Shown here piece by piece: positions 38,325-46,442 of a stretch of 64,000 nucleotides of DNA; within the stretch, counting starts at the first letter, position 1, and every line of letters begins with the position of its first letter. The translations under genes were made by a program, and so were the position numbers. The notes under the pieces were generated by a model. It was given only the letters and a program-made list of their open reading frames with translations. It was not told where the DNA came from and did no database searches. Source of the stretch: Saccharicrinis sp963677655 (GTDB lineage Bacteria; Bacteroidota; Bacteroidia; Bacteroidales; Marinilabiliaceae); assembly GCA_963677655.1 (NCBI GenBank), contig OY782088.1; one strand, written 5' to 3'.

Positions 38325-39962
38325 CTACAATTCTTTTTCAGTGAAAGCACCTAGTTTAAGATACTTCTCGTATATAGCTTTATAAGCTTCAGCATTAGAA
38401 GCAATCGGATCATATTCTTTTTCAAATCCTTGACCCATTGCTTTTTGAGCCTCTGCAATATTTTTATGAGCACCAGATACAACAGCAGCAAACATTGCAG
38501 CACCTAATGCAACACTTTGTTCTGAACGTGCAACCTTAATAGGCATGTTTAATACGTCAGCTAATGTTTGCATTACAAAATCTGATTTTTTAGCAACACC
38601 ACCAATAGCAACAACCTGATCAACTTTTACTCCGTTATCAAGGAAACGTTGAACAATAGCTTTAGAACCAAACGCAGTAGCTTCAACTAAAGCACGGAAA
38701 ATACGAGGTGCAGATGAACCTAAGTTTAATCCTGTAATAGTTCCTTTAACGTTTTGAGTCGCATCAGGAGTTCTACGTCCGTTTAACCAATCAGTAGCTA
38801 AAATAGTTGATTCCTCAACCGGAATTTTAATAGCTTCATCTGATAGTGCAGGAATGATTTTATCTTCGATTGCTTTAGCCTGATCTTTATCGTCGATAAA
38901 TTGTAATGGCCAAGCTAATACATTTTTAAACCAGGCATATACATCACCAAAGGCAGACTGACCAGCTTCTAAACCAACCATTCCCGGGATTACAGAACCA
39001 TCAACCTGACCACAAATACCAGGTATTAATTTATCACCTAATTGTTCTTCAGGTGATACCATAATATCACATGTTGAAGTACCCATAATACGAACAAATG
39101 TATTTGCTTCGATTTCAGCACCTACAGCACCCATGTGCGCATCAAAAGCACTTACACCAATTACAACATCTGTTGAAAGACCTAGTTTTTCAGCCCACTC
39201 AGGAGTTAATGTTCCAAAAGCTTCATCACTAGTATATGTATCTTCAAATAAGTTTTCGCGCATTCCTTTTAATTCAGGACCAAGCTCTACTAAAAACTCT
39301 TCCGGTGGAAGACCATTCCAGTCTGTATGCCATAGTGCTTTATGTCCTGCAGCACAACGACTTCTCTTTACTTCTTTAAGTCCTGTTTTACCAGTTAATA
39401 CTGCTGGCAACCAGTCACAATACTCAATCCATGAAACAGTAGCAGCTTTTACAGCATCATCTTTACGTAAAGTATGAAGCACTTTAGCCCATACCCACTC
39501 TGAAGAGTAAATACCACCTTCATATTTTGTAAAATCTACATCCCATTTACGAGCCAATTCGTTTATTTCGTCTGCCTCTTTAACAGCAGTGTGGTCTTTC
39601 CATAAAATAAACATTGCATTTGGGTTTTCTTCAAACTCAGGCAGCATTGCTAATGGAGTACCATTTGCATCAGTTAAAGCAGGAGTACTACCTGTTGTAT
39701 CAAATGAAATACCAACTACATTTTCAGCTACTGAAGCATCACACTTACCTAACGCTTCGGTAATAGTAGCTTCCATTACTTCCAAATAATCTTTTGGATG
39801 TTGACGGTATTGATTTTGCGCGGGAACACAATATTTACCCTCCATCCAACGTGGATAATATTTTACTGAAGAAGCCATTTCTTCTCCTGTATTTACATCA
39901 ACGATTAAAGCTCTTGCTGAGTCAGAACCATAATCTAATCCAATTACATATTGTTTTTTCAT
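38325..39962 (-). CDS. araB: L-ribulokinase
   Basis: A FGGY-family kinase of 545 residues, close to AraB's usual length. Family features include VIGLDYGSDSARALIVD near the N-terminus (phosphate 1 site), ISFDTTGSTPAL, FDAHMGAVGA (catalytic Asp region), MGTSTCDI and the C-terminal VVAIGGVAKKSDFVMQTLADV. It phosphorylates L-ribulose to L-ribulose 5-phosphate. It follows araD after a 173-bp gap containing a 12-bp perfect hairpin, and precedes rpiB. Confidence 0.95.
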   Translation of the reverse strand: MKKQYVIGLDYGSDSARALIVDVNTGEEMASSVKYYPRWMEGKYCVPAQNQYRQHPKDYLEVMEATITEALGKCDASVAENVVGISFDTTGSTPALTDANGTPLAMLPEFEENPNAMFILWKDHTAVKEADEINELARKWDVDFTKYEGGIYSSEWVWAKVLHTLRKDDAVKAATVSWIEYCDWLPAVLTGKTGLKEVKRSRCAAGHKALWHTDWNGLPPEEFLVELGPELKGMRENLFEDTYTSDEAFGTLTPEWAEKLGLSTDVVIGVSAFDAHMGAVGAEIEANTFVRIMGTSTCDIMVSPEEQLGDKLIPGICGQVDGSVIPGMVGLEAGQSAFGDVYAWFKNVLAWPLQFIDDKDQAKAIEDKIIPALSDEAIKIPVEESTILATDWLNGRRTPDATQNVKGTITGLNLGSSAPRIFRALVEATAFGSKAIVQRFLDNGVKVDQVVAIGGVAKKSDFVMQTLADVLNMPIKVARSEQSVALGAAMFAAVVSGAHKNIAEAQKAMGQGFEKEYDPIASNAEAYKAIYEKYLKLGAFTEKEL

Positions 39963-40088
39963 CGATTTATCTTTGTCAAGAAGTAATATATATCCTTAAT
40001 AATTCAAAGGATTCTTATATAATAATAATTTGCCTTTTAAGAGAATGAAGTAAAAGGCAATAAAGAGACTTTTTTCATTGATTTATAA

Positions 40089-40120
40089 GGGATTTTCTAA
40101 TCAATAAATTAGAAAATCCC
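40089..40120 (-). other. 12-bp perfect hairpin between araD and araB
   Basis: GGGATTTTCTAA (40089-40100) pairs perfectly with TTAGAAAATCCC (40109-40120) across an 8-nt loop. The minus-strand sequence after it (TTATAAATC) is not a strong T run, so it is likely a transcript-stabilising or attenuating element rather than a complete terminator. It lies 15 bp after the araD stop. Confidence 0.7.
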
Positions 40121-40135
40121 ATCCCTATTCATCAA

Positions 40136-40825
40136 TTATTTACCTTGTCCATAATAAGCATTTGCTCCGTGTTTACGGTTAAAATGCTTCTCTGTAAGGT
40201 GATTATTCATATCTGCATTTGGATTTACCTGAAATGCAATAAAATCCATTTTTGCAATTTGCTCTAACACAACTGCATTGTGTACTGCATCATCGGCATT
40301 TTTACCCCATGAAAATGGTCCATGATTTTTAACTATCACACCAGGAACATGTGAAGGATTGCGACCTTCAAATGCCTCAATAATTACAGTACCTGTATCT
40401 TTTTCATATTCACCAGCTATTTCTTGCTCTGTCATTGACCTTGTGCAAGGAACATCTCCGTAAAAATAATCAGCTTGTGTTGTTCCTAAAATTGGAATAT
40501 CTTTTCCTGCTTGTGCCCAAGCAGTTGCATAAGTAGAGTGTGTATGTACAACCCCTCCAATTTCAGGAAATGCTTTATATAATTCAAGGTGTGTAGGTGT
40601 ATCTGACGAAGGTTTTAAATCTCCGTCTACTACATTACCTTCTAAATCTACTACAACCATATCTGAAGCTTTCATAACATCGTATTCAACTCCACTAGGT
40701 TTTATAACTACTAAACCTTTTTCTTTGTCAATAGCACTTACATTTCCCCATGTAAAAATAACCAGTCCGTGCTTTACTAAATCAAGGTTTGCCTTAAATA
40801 CTTTTTCTTTTAATTCTTCTAACAT
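40136..40825 (-). CDS. araD: L-ribulose-5-phosphate 4-epimerase
   Basis: A class II aldolase/epimerase of 229 residues, matching AraD in length. Conserved features are TWGNVSAIDKEKGLVVIKPS, SSDTPTHLELYKAFPEIGGV and VHTHSTYATAWAQAG (zinc-binding His residues). Also present are TTQADYFYGDVPCTR and a further His in IVKNHGPFSWG. It converts L-ribulose 5-phosphate to D-xylulose 5-phosphate. It starts 10 bp after the symporter stop, so translation may be coupled. Confidence 0.95.
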   Translation of the reverse strand: MLEELKEKVFKANLDLVKHGLVIFTWGNVSAIDKEKGLVVIKPSGVEYDVMKASDMVVVDLEGNVVDGDLKPSSDTPTHLELYKAFPEIGGVVHTHSTYATAWAQAGKDIPILGTTQADYFYGDVPCTRSMTEQEIAGEYEKDTGTVIIEAFEGRNPSHVPGVIVKNHGPFSWGKNADDAVHNAVVLEQIAKMDFIAFQVNPNADMNNHLTEKHFNRKHGANAYYGQGK

Positions 40826-40835
40826 AACTAATTAA

Positions 40836-42515
40836 TTACCAGAAATAAACATAAAATGAAATAGTAAGTGCAAGAATAATTACAGAGTTGACAACATCCC
40901 ACATATTCCAACTTGCTCTCGTTGCAGCACGTTGTTCCGGAGTAGATGTACCAAATACCAATCCCTGTATTTTCTCTGCACTTGGTGCTTTTGTATTTAA
41001 ACTTACAATAACAACAACAGCTATACATACTAATAGCATATAACCACAGAAGAATAACCAGTTTGTATCAAAGAACACAGCTTTAAATATACTATCTCCC
41101 GCATCTGGAACAGAATTGTAAAATACTTTAGCTCCTAAGCGAGTAACACCAATAATAAATCCTGACATTAGTCCCCAATATCCACCTTTAGCAGTAGCTC
41201 TTTTCCATGTAATACCCATTAAGAAAGCAGCTGCAATACCAGGAGCTAAAACAGACTGTACATCCTGTAAATATTCATACAATACATCACCAATACTTCT
41301 CATGATTGGAATCCAAAGAATACCCAATGTTACAATTACTACAGTTGCAATCTGTCCAATTTTCACTAATTGCTTTTCTGGAGTTTCCGGCTTAAATCTC
41401 TTATAGAAGTCAATTGTAAATAACATCGCTGAAGAGTTAAATAAAGAAGCTAATGAACTCATTAACGCAGCTAAAATACCGCAAACAACAAGACCTTTAA
41501 CACCTGCAGGTAATAACTGAGCAACTAATGAAGGAAACGCAGCATCTGCACTAGGTAAAACATAAAGCTCTCCGTTTAACATTACATCTCCTTTAGCACT
41601 CATTGCATAAGCAATCATACCTGGAATTAAGAAAAGGAATACTGGTAATAATTTTAAGTAAGCACCAAAGATAGTACCTCTACGTGCATGAGTTTCATTT
41701 TTACCTGAAAGAACCCTTTGTACAATAAACTGGTCAGTACACCAATACCAGAAACCGATAACTGCAGATCCTATTAACGCACCTAACCATGGAAAATCAG
41801 GGTCTCCATTATCACGAATTAAGTTAATCATACTATCACCATACTCATTAACTTTTGTAGCACCACAAATTTCAAGTACATTTTCCCAGCCACCTACAGC
41901 TTTTAAACCAAGTACTAAGATAATAAGAGAACCTCCTAATAGAATTGGTGTTTGCAAAACCGATGTATAAAGTACCGATTTCATACCACCAAAGATTGTA
42001 TATACAGCTGTTAGCAATACAAGTCCAATTGCAGAAATCCAGAAGAAATCAATTCCCCAAAGTTCTTCAATTCCAAAAACCTGTTGAAATACCAAACCAC
42101 CGGCATAAACTGTAACAGCAACTTTTGTCAATACATAACTTACTAATGAAATAAGTGAAAGAACAGTTCTTGATTCTTTATTATAACGTCTTTCTAGGAA
42201 CTCAGGCATTGTTAATACCATACTTCGAGAATAGAATGGTACAAATACCCAACCTAAAATAAGAATCATCCACCCTTGTATTTCCCAATGGGCCATTGCC
42301 ATACCACTTGAGGCACCAGCTCCAGCTAATCCAATAAGGTGTTCAGAACCAATATTTGAAGCAAATATAGATGCTCCAATTGCAATCCAGGAAGCATCAC
42401 GCCCCCCTAAAAAGTAATCTTCAGAGTCATTGTTTTTTTGACTAACTACCCAAATAACAATAGCAATCAACATAACAAAGAATACTCCAATAACAATCCA
42501 ATCGTATGTAGTCAT
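40836..42515 (-). CDS. Sodium/solute symporter family sugar transporter (probable L-arabinose uptake)
   Basis: A 559-residue SSS-family protein with about 14 membrane helices. Family signatures include SQKNNDSEDYFLGGRDASW early, FASNIGSEHLIGLAGAGA, VYTIFGGMKSVLYTSVLQ and FWYWCTDQFIVQRVLSGKNE. It probably carries free L-arabinose into the cell with sodium, replacing the ABC or AraE systems of other bacteria. Its place between araA and araD is the main evidence for the substrate. It is separated from araA by 62 bp containing a hairpin. Confidence 0.9.
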   Translation of the reverse strand: MTTYDWIVIGVFFVMLIAIVIWVVSQKNNDSEDYFLGGRDASWIAIGASIFASNIGSEHLIGLAGAGASSGMAMAHWEIQGWMILILGWVFVPFYSRSMVLTMPEFLERRYNKESRTVLSLISLVSYVLTKVAVTVYAGGLVFQQVFGIEELWGIDFFWISAIGLVLLTAVYTIFGGMKSVLYTSVLQTPILLGGSLIILVLGLKAVGGWENVLEICGATKVNEYGDSMINLIRDNGDPDFPWLGALIGSAVIGFWYWCTDQFIVQRVLSGKNETHARRGTIFGAYLKLLPVFLFLIPGMIAYAMSAKGDVMLNGELYVLPSADAAFPSLVAQLLPAGVKGLVVCGILAALMSSLASLFNSSAMLFTIDFYKRFKPETPEKQLVKIGQIATVVIVTLGILWIPIMRSIGDVLYEYLQDVQSVLAPGIAAAFLMGITWKRATAKGGYWGLMSGFIIGVTRLGAKVFYNSVPDAGDSIFKAVFFDTNWLFFCGYMLLVCIAVVVIVSLNTKAPSAEKIQGLVFGTSTPEQRAATRASWNMWDVVNSVIILALTISFYVYFW

Positions 42516-42538
42516 TTTTTTAATGTTAAATTAACAAA

Positions 42539-42563
42539 GTGGCGTATTATTTTCATACGCCAC
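42539..42563 (-). other. Hairpin between araA and the symporter gene
   Basis: GTGGCGTA (42539-42546) pairs perfectly with TACGCCAC (42556-42563) across a 9-nt loop, 15 bp after the araA stop. The T run after it is weak (TTTGTTAATTT), so partial termination or processing is more likely than full termination. Confidence 0.65.
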
Positions 42564-42577
42564 CAGTTATATAGTTA

Positions 42578-44080
42578 TTATATTCCTTTTGCTAAGTGAT
42601 AATAAAGGTCATTCCATTGAAGTTCTTTCTTAAATGCAGGAATTGTAGTATCCTTATCAATAACTACAGCTTCAATTCCAGCAACCTCTGCATAATCCAA
42701 TAAGTCTTCAACAGTTAAATCATAAGAGAAACTAGTATGGTGAGTACCTCCAGCTAAAATCCATGCAGCAGCACCAACTTCAAAGTTTGGCTGTGGAATC
42801 CAAAGTGCACTTGCAACTGGAAGTTTAGGTAATTCTTTTGATTCGATACAGTCAACTGCATTAATAATCATACGGAAACGACTTCCCATATCAACAATAG
42901 TAGCAGCAACACCTGGCCCTGTTTTACTAGTAAATACTAAACGAGCAGGATCGTTTTTACCACCAATACCTAATGGGTGGACTTCTAATTTTGGTTTGTG
43001 ATCAGCGATTAAAGGACAAACCTCTAACATGTGAGCTTGTAGAATAGAACTATTCTCACCATCAAAATTTAGAGTGTAATCTTCTAAGAAAGAACAACCG
43101 TTTGGTAATCCTTGTCCCATGTACCACATTGTACGACATAAAGCAGCAGTTTTCCAGTCACCCTCAGCACCAAATCCATATCCATCAGCCATTAAACGCT
43201 GAGAAGCTAATCCTGGTAACTGATCTACACCTTCTAAATCATCAAAGTTTGTTGTAAATGCTTTTGCGCCTTTAGCTTCAAGATATCTGCGTAAGCCAAT
43301 CTCAATTCGAGCAGCTTTTACAACTTGCTCACGATCTTTTCCTCCTTCTTTGCAGTTATCAGCAAGGTCGTACTCTTCTTCATATACTTTTACTAATGCA
43401 GCAACGTCTTCGTCACTTACATTATCCTGTACTTTTACAAAATCAGCAATTGGACTATAGTCAACATGGTAACCAAATACTCTCTCTGCATCAACTTTGT
43501 CACCATCTGTTACAGCAACATTGTTCATTTGGTCTCCAAAACGGATGATTAACATATCTTGAGAATCAGCCCAACCTGCAGCAACACGAGTCCAACCAGC
43601 TACTTTTGATACTGTTTTAGGATCTTGCCAGTGACCAACAACTACTTTACGATTTAAACGCATACGAGCTGTAATGTGACCAAACTCTCTGTCACCGTGA
43701 GCACTTTGATTCAAGTTCATAAAGTCCATATCGATATCATCCCATGGAATCTCTTTATTGAATTGAGTATGTAAGTGTAGTAATGGCTTATTTAATTCCT
43801 TAAGACCATGAATCCACATTTTAGCAGGAGAGAATGTATGCATCCAGGTAATAATACCAATACAATTTTCCGCACTATTTGCTTCTTTACAAATATTATG
43901 TATTTCTGCAGACCCAGTTCCTGTAGGTTTACAAACTACTTTAACAGGAATTTCAGATGAAGCATCAAATGCTGCAGCAATTTCTTTTGAATGCTCAGCT
44001 ACCTGATCTAATGTCTTTTGTCCATACAAATGTTGGCTACCTGTTACAAACCAAACTTCTAATTGATCTATTGTTTTCAT
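42578..44080 (-). CDS. araA: L-arabinose isomerase
   Basis: From the start at 44080 (MKTIDQLEVWFVTGSQHLYG) the protein has 500 residues, the normal AraA length; an upstream ATG at 44107 would add nine unconserved residues. Motifs include WFVTGSQHLYG, TWMHTFSPAKMWI, LHLHTQFN, AEGDWKTAALCR (active-site Glu) and LEDYTLNF, with conserved His residues in the C-terminal half (GGTHHTSFSYDL). It converts L-arabinose to L-ribulose, the first step after uptake. A putative AraR operator lies about 110 bp upstream. Confidence 0.97.
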   Translation of the reverse strand: MKTIDQLEVWFVTGSQHLYGQKTLDQVAEHSKEIAAAFDASSEIPVKVVCKPTGTGSAEIHNICKEANSAENCIGIITWMHTFSPAKMWIHGLKELNKPLLHLHTQFNKEIPWDDIDMDFMNLNQSAHGDREFGHITARMRLNRKVVVGHWQDPKTVSKVAGWTRVAAGWADSQDMLIIRFGDQMNNVAVTDGDKVDAERVFGYHVDYSPIADFVKVQDNVSDEDVAALVKVYEEEYDLADNCKEGGKDREQVVKAARIEIGLRRYLEAKGAKAFTTNFDDLEGVDQLPGLASQRLMADGYGFGAEGDWKTAALCRTMWYMGQGLPNGCSFLEDYTLNFDGENSSILQAHMLEVCPLIADHKPKLEVHPLGIGGKNDPARLVFTSKTGPGVAATIVDMGSRFRMIINAVDCIESKELPKLPVASALWIPQPNFEVGAAAWILAGGTHHTSFSYDLTVEDLLDYAEVAGIEAVVIDKDTTIPAFKKELQWNDLYYHLAKGI

Positions 44081-44187
44081 AATTACACTGAATTTAACCA
44101 AAATCATCTAAAATCCAAATTACACTTTTATAATCTACTGTATTTTAAGATGATATCATTTCTATTTTAATGTTTTCCTTGTTTTAT

Positions 44188-44204
44188 ATAGTACTTTATA
44201 CTAT
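44188..44204 (-). promoter_or_regulatory. Putative AraR operator upstream of araA
   Basis: ATAGTA and TACTAT form a perfect 6-bp inverted repeat with a 5-bp spacer (CTTTA). The right half extends to TACTATTAT, identical to the right half of the sites at 44931 and 45261. It lies upstream of araA. The only near -7 element (TAATTTG on the minus strand, plus 44116-44122) is about 65 bp closer to araA, so binding here may not simply block polymerase. Confidence 0.6.
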
Positions 44205-44221
44205 TATACTATTAAAAAAAA

Positions 44222-44905
44222 TCAAATTTTTACAATTCTATCAAAGGATCGTTCTTTAGCATCTTCGATAAACTTAAAATAATATGCACCGCGTCTTGAT
44301 TCTGTTGTATTTTTTTCATCTAAACGCTGAAGTACTTTTAACGACAACACTTTTTTTCTAAAATTTCCTGTATCAAGCTCTTTTTGAAAAATCGCTTCAT
44401 ACAATCTTCTTAGTTGCAACAAAGTAAATTTATCCGGTAAAAATTCACTTCCAACTAATTCTATTCCTGCCTTATACTGCAGTTTTTCAAGCGCCTGCAT
44501 AACCATCTCTTGATGGTCAAAAACCAGATCAGGCAAGGACTTCATTGACCACCAGTGGGCTCCATTTTCCCTTACTTTATCAGAATTATGCTGATCAATC
44601 CTAATCAATGCATAATAAGCAATACTAATTACTCTATCTTCTGTTTCCCTTTTAGGCTCAGAAAACACCTGAACTTGCTCAAGGAAAATTTCATCCAACC
44701 CAGTAATTTTATGAAGGATACGACGGGCAGCTGCATCCGACGACTCTTCTTCTCCAACAAATCCTCCCATTAACGACCATTTACCTTTAGCTGGTTCAAA
44801 ACCTCGATGATAAAGTAGTAACTTTAAATCTCCATCTTCATAACCAAAAATTACACAGTCAACAGCTACAAAATACTTAGAGAAATTGTTGTATTTTTCT
44901 CCCAT
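44222..44905 (-). CDS. araR: NUDIX-type transcriptional regulator of arabinose use (AraR)
   Basis: A NUDIX-fold domain (about 10-150) is followed by a winged-helix DNA-binding domain (about 160-225, FTLLQLRRLYEAIFQKELD). Numbered from the ATG at 44914, the NUDIX box starts GGFVGEEE but its core reads RILHKITGL. All three Glu of the REUxEExGU motif are replaced (Ile66, Lys69, Ile70), so hydrolase activity is unlikely and a ligand-binding role is expected. Bacteroides AraR (BT_0354-type) is a known L-arabinose-responsive NUDIX regulator in the same gene setting. The ATG at 44905 is preferred because the -7 element ends only 9 bp before 44914. Confidence 0.88.
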   Translation of the reverse strand: MGEKYNNFSKYFVAVDCVIFGYEDGDLKLLLYHRGFEPAKGKWSLMGGFVGEEESSDAAARRILHKITGLDEIFLEQVQVFSEPKRETEDRVISIAYYALIRIDQHNSDKVRENGAHWWSMKSLPDLVFDHQEMVMQALEKLQYKAGIELVGSEFLPDKFTLLQLRRLYEAIFQKELDTGNFRKKVLSLKVLQRLDEKNTTESRRGAYYFKFIEDAKERSFDRIVKI

Positions 44906-44922
44906 ATAATACATATACGATG

Positions 44923-44953
44923 CAAATATAATAATAGTATCATTTACTATTAT
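44923..44953 (-). promoter_or_regulatory. araR promoter with overlapping AraR operator
   Basis: Minus strand TATATTTG (plus 44923-44930) is a full -7 match. Directly upstream, plus 44931-44953 holds a perfect 9-bp inverted repeat, ATAATAGTA and TACTATTAT, with a 5-bp spacer. The operator fills the space between the -7 and -33 positions, so bound protein should block polymerase, implying autorepression. Confidence 0.65.
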
Positions 44954-45400
44954 AAAAATATAAACTTTTTTTTTGATTTTGTAACAATTCTAAATAAGAA
45001 CTTTTCTATTTAGCTGTTTATCTGTTTATTACACATTAACATTTAAAAACAACAGCACAATTTCAAAATTGTAAGCTAAATATGCAAGCATTTTCATTTT
45101 ATACGAAAACAACAATACAATCGATTACACAGAATAAAATCAACTTTAAAAACAAATCTCAACTACCTATCTTACTGCATATTACATAATACACACTTCT
45201 AATAAAGAACCCTAATAAATTAATTACTAACACAATATTATAAAATATGACTGTTTTACATTAAGAATGTACTTTATACTATTATAATTCAAATCATCAA
45301 TAAACACCCTTTGTGTTAAAATTTTAGGGGCATTATTAACATTTAAACACAATTCGTAATCTTGCAATAGAGTTTTCAGGACTCCACAGTAAAAAAAACA
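44954..45400. other. Non-coding region upstream of araR
   Basis: This very AT-rich stretch has no frame that looks coding on either strand. It contains one further AraR-like site at 45261-45283. It may contain distal regulatory DNA or an unrecognised RNA; nothing else was identified. Confidence 0.6.
45261..45283. promoter_or_regulatory. Third AraR-like site
   Basis: GTACTTTATACTATTATA at 45269-45286 is identical to 44191-44208 over 18 bases. It has the conserved right half TACTATTAT and the same CTTTA spacer, but the left half (AATGTA) is degenerate. It lies about 320 bp upstream of the araR promoter and about 120 bp past the pectin operon terminator. Confidence 0.45.
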
Positions 45401-45431
45401 AAAAAAGGGAGTCGAAAACGACTCCCTTTTT
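45401..45431. terminator. Terminator of the pectin operon
   Basis: GGGAGTCG (45407-45414) pairs with CGACTCCC (45419-45426) across an AAAA loop, flanked by an A run on the left and a T run on the right. It therefore works on both strands. It ends the leftward pectin operon about 165 bp after the last stop. Confidence 0.9.
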
Positions 45432-45594
45432 AAATGGAAAACTAGTTTGTAAAGTTGAATGAAACTATTTACAAAAAATAACTTTTACAAACGTTAAATT
45501 GAAACAAAATCAAAAAACGAATTAAGCAACCTTAATCGTTTTATGAAAACCAAAAACTATATCAAAAACAATTATAACCTATTTCAACCCCTAA

Positions 45595-46335
45595 TTATTT
45601 GATAATATATTTTGAAAGCTCTACATCTTTTTCCTGTATGCCTTTAATAGCTAGCTCTGCAACTTTTTTTGCACCATTAACACAAAGATGAGTATCGTCT
45701 TTTCTACCCTCCGGGAATTTCTCACTTACTCTATCATCCCATAGATATACTTTTTTTGATGCTTCATCACCTAATGACTCAACCATTTTTTCTGTCATTA
45801 CCTGAAGGTCAACTAATGGTACATTTAACTCTTCTGCTACTTTTCTCATAGCTGGAGGATAATCCGTATGCGTATCTTCAAGAGTACCATCCTCTTTAAA
45901 TTTACGACGAACTATTGAAGTAAATAAAATTGGTTTAGCCCCTTTTGCTCTACTTTCATTTACATACTTCTTTAAGTTCTCTGTATATTCACCATAAGGC
46001 TCGGTATAACGATCAGGAGATTTAATTTTTTGATCATTATGACCAAACTGAATAAATAAATAGTCTCCTTGCTGTAAACTATCCAATACTATATCCCATC
46101 GTCCTTCACCAATAAAGCTTTTAGAACTTCTACCGTTTTTAGCATGATTGTGAATTGTGGTTAAAGTATCAAAATACAATGGTAACACCTGTCCCCAACC
46201 TGTTTCCGGATAAACATCTTTTGTTTTATTTGCCATAGTAGAATCACCTATCATAAATATATCAATAGGTTCGCGTTTCGTTTGGCATGAAACCATACCA
46301 ACAACTATTAAAATGACAAAAACTAAATTTTTCAT
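45595..46335 (-). CDS. Rhamnogalacturonan acetylesterase (CE12), lipoprotein
   Basis: An SGNH/GDSL hydrolase of 246 residues with lipobox MVSC (Cys17). Catalytic blocks are MIGDSTMANK (Ser32), an oxyanion Gly in NGRSSKSF, FGHNDQK (Asn100) and KDDTHLCVNGA (Asp213/His216). It removes O-acetyl groups from rhamnogalacturonan or pectin, opening the backbone to GH28 and GH105. It is last in the pectin operon and a paralogue of the CE12 gene at 48229-49026. Confidence 0.9.
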   Translation of the reverse strand: MKNLVFVILIVVGMVSCQTKREPIDIFMIGDSTMANKTKDVYPETGWGQVLPLYFDTLTTIHNHAKNGRSSKSFIGEGRWDIVLDSLQQGDYLFIQFGHNDQKIKSPDRYTEPYGEYTENLKKYVNESRAKGAKPILFTSIVRRKFKEDGTLEDTHTDYPPAMRKVAEELNVPLVDLQVMTEKMVESLGDEASKKVYLWDDRVSEKFPEGRKDDTHLCVNGAKKVAELAIKGIQEKDVELSKYIIK

Positions 46336-46442
46336 ACTATTATTTTATTTGTTTTATTTTCGATTATTTAAATGTTATTATTTGCTTGTCGAACACCTAA
46401 AGTAAAACAAATCTATTAATTCCGCCTAATTATTCTCTCCCT

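Noticed and set aside
39133..39477. 114-codon plus-strand frame opposite araB
   Set aside because: Antisense to conserved ribulokinase sequence; no family resemblance.
46335..46343. Another TACTATTAT match at the start of the last pectin operon gene
   Set aside because: It overlaps the start codon and lacks a partner half-site.
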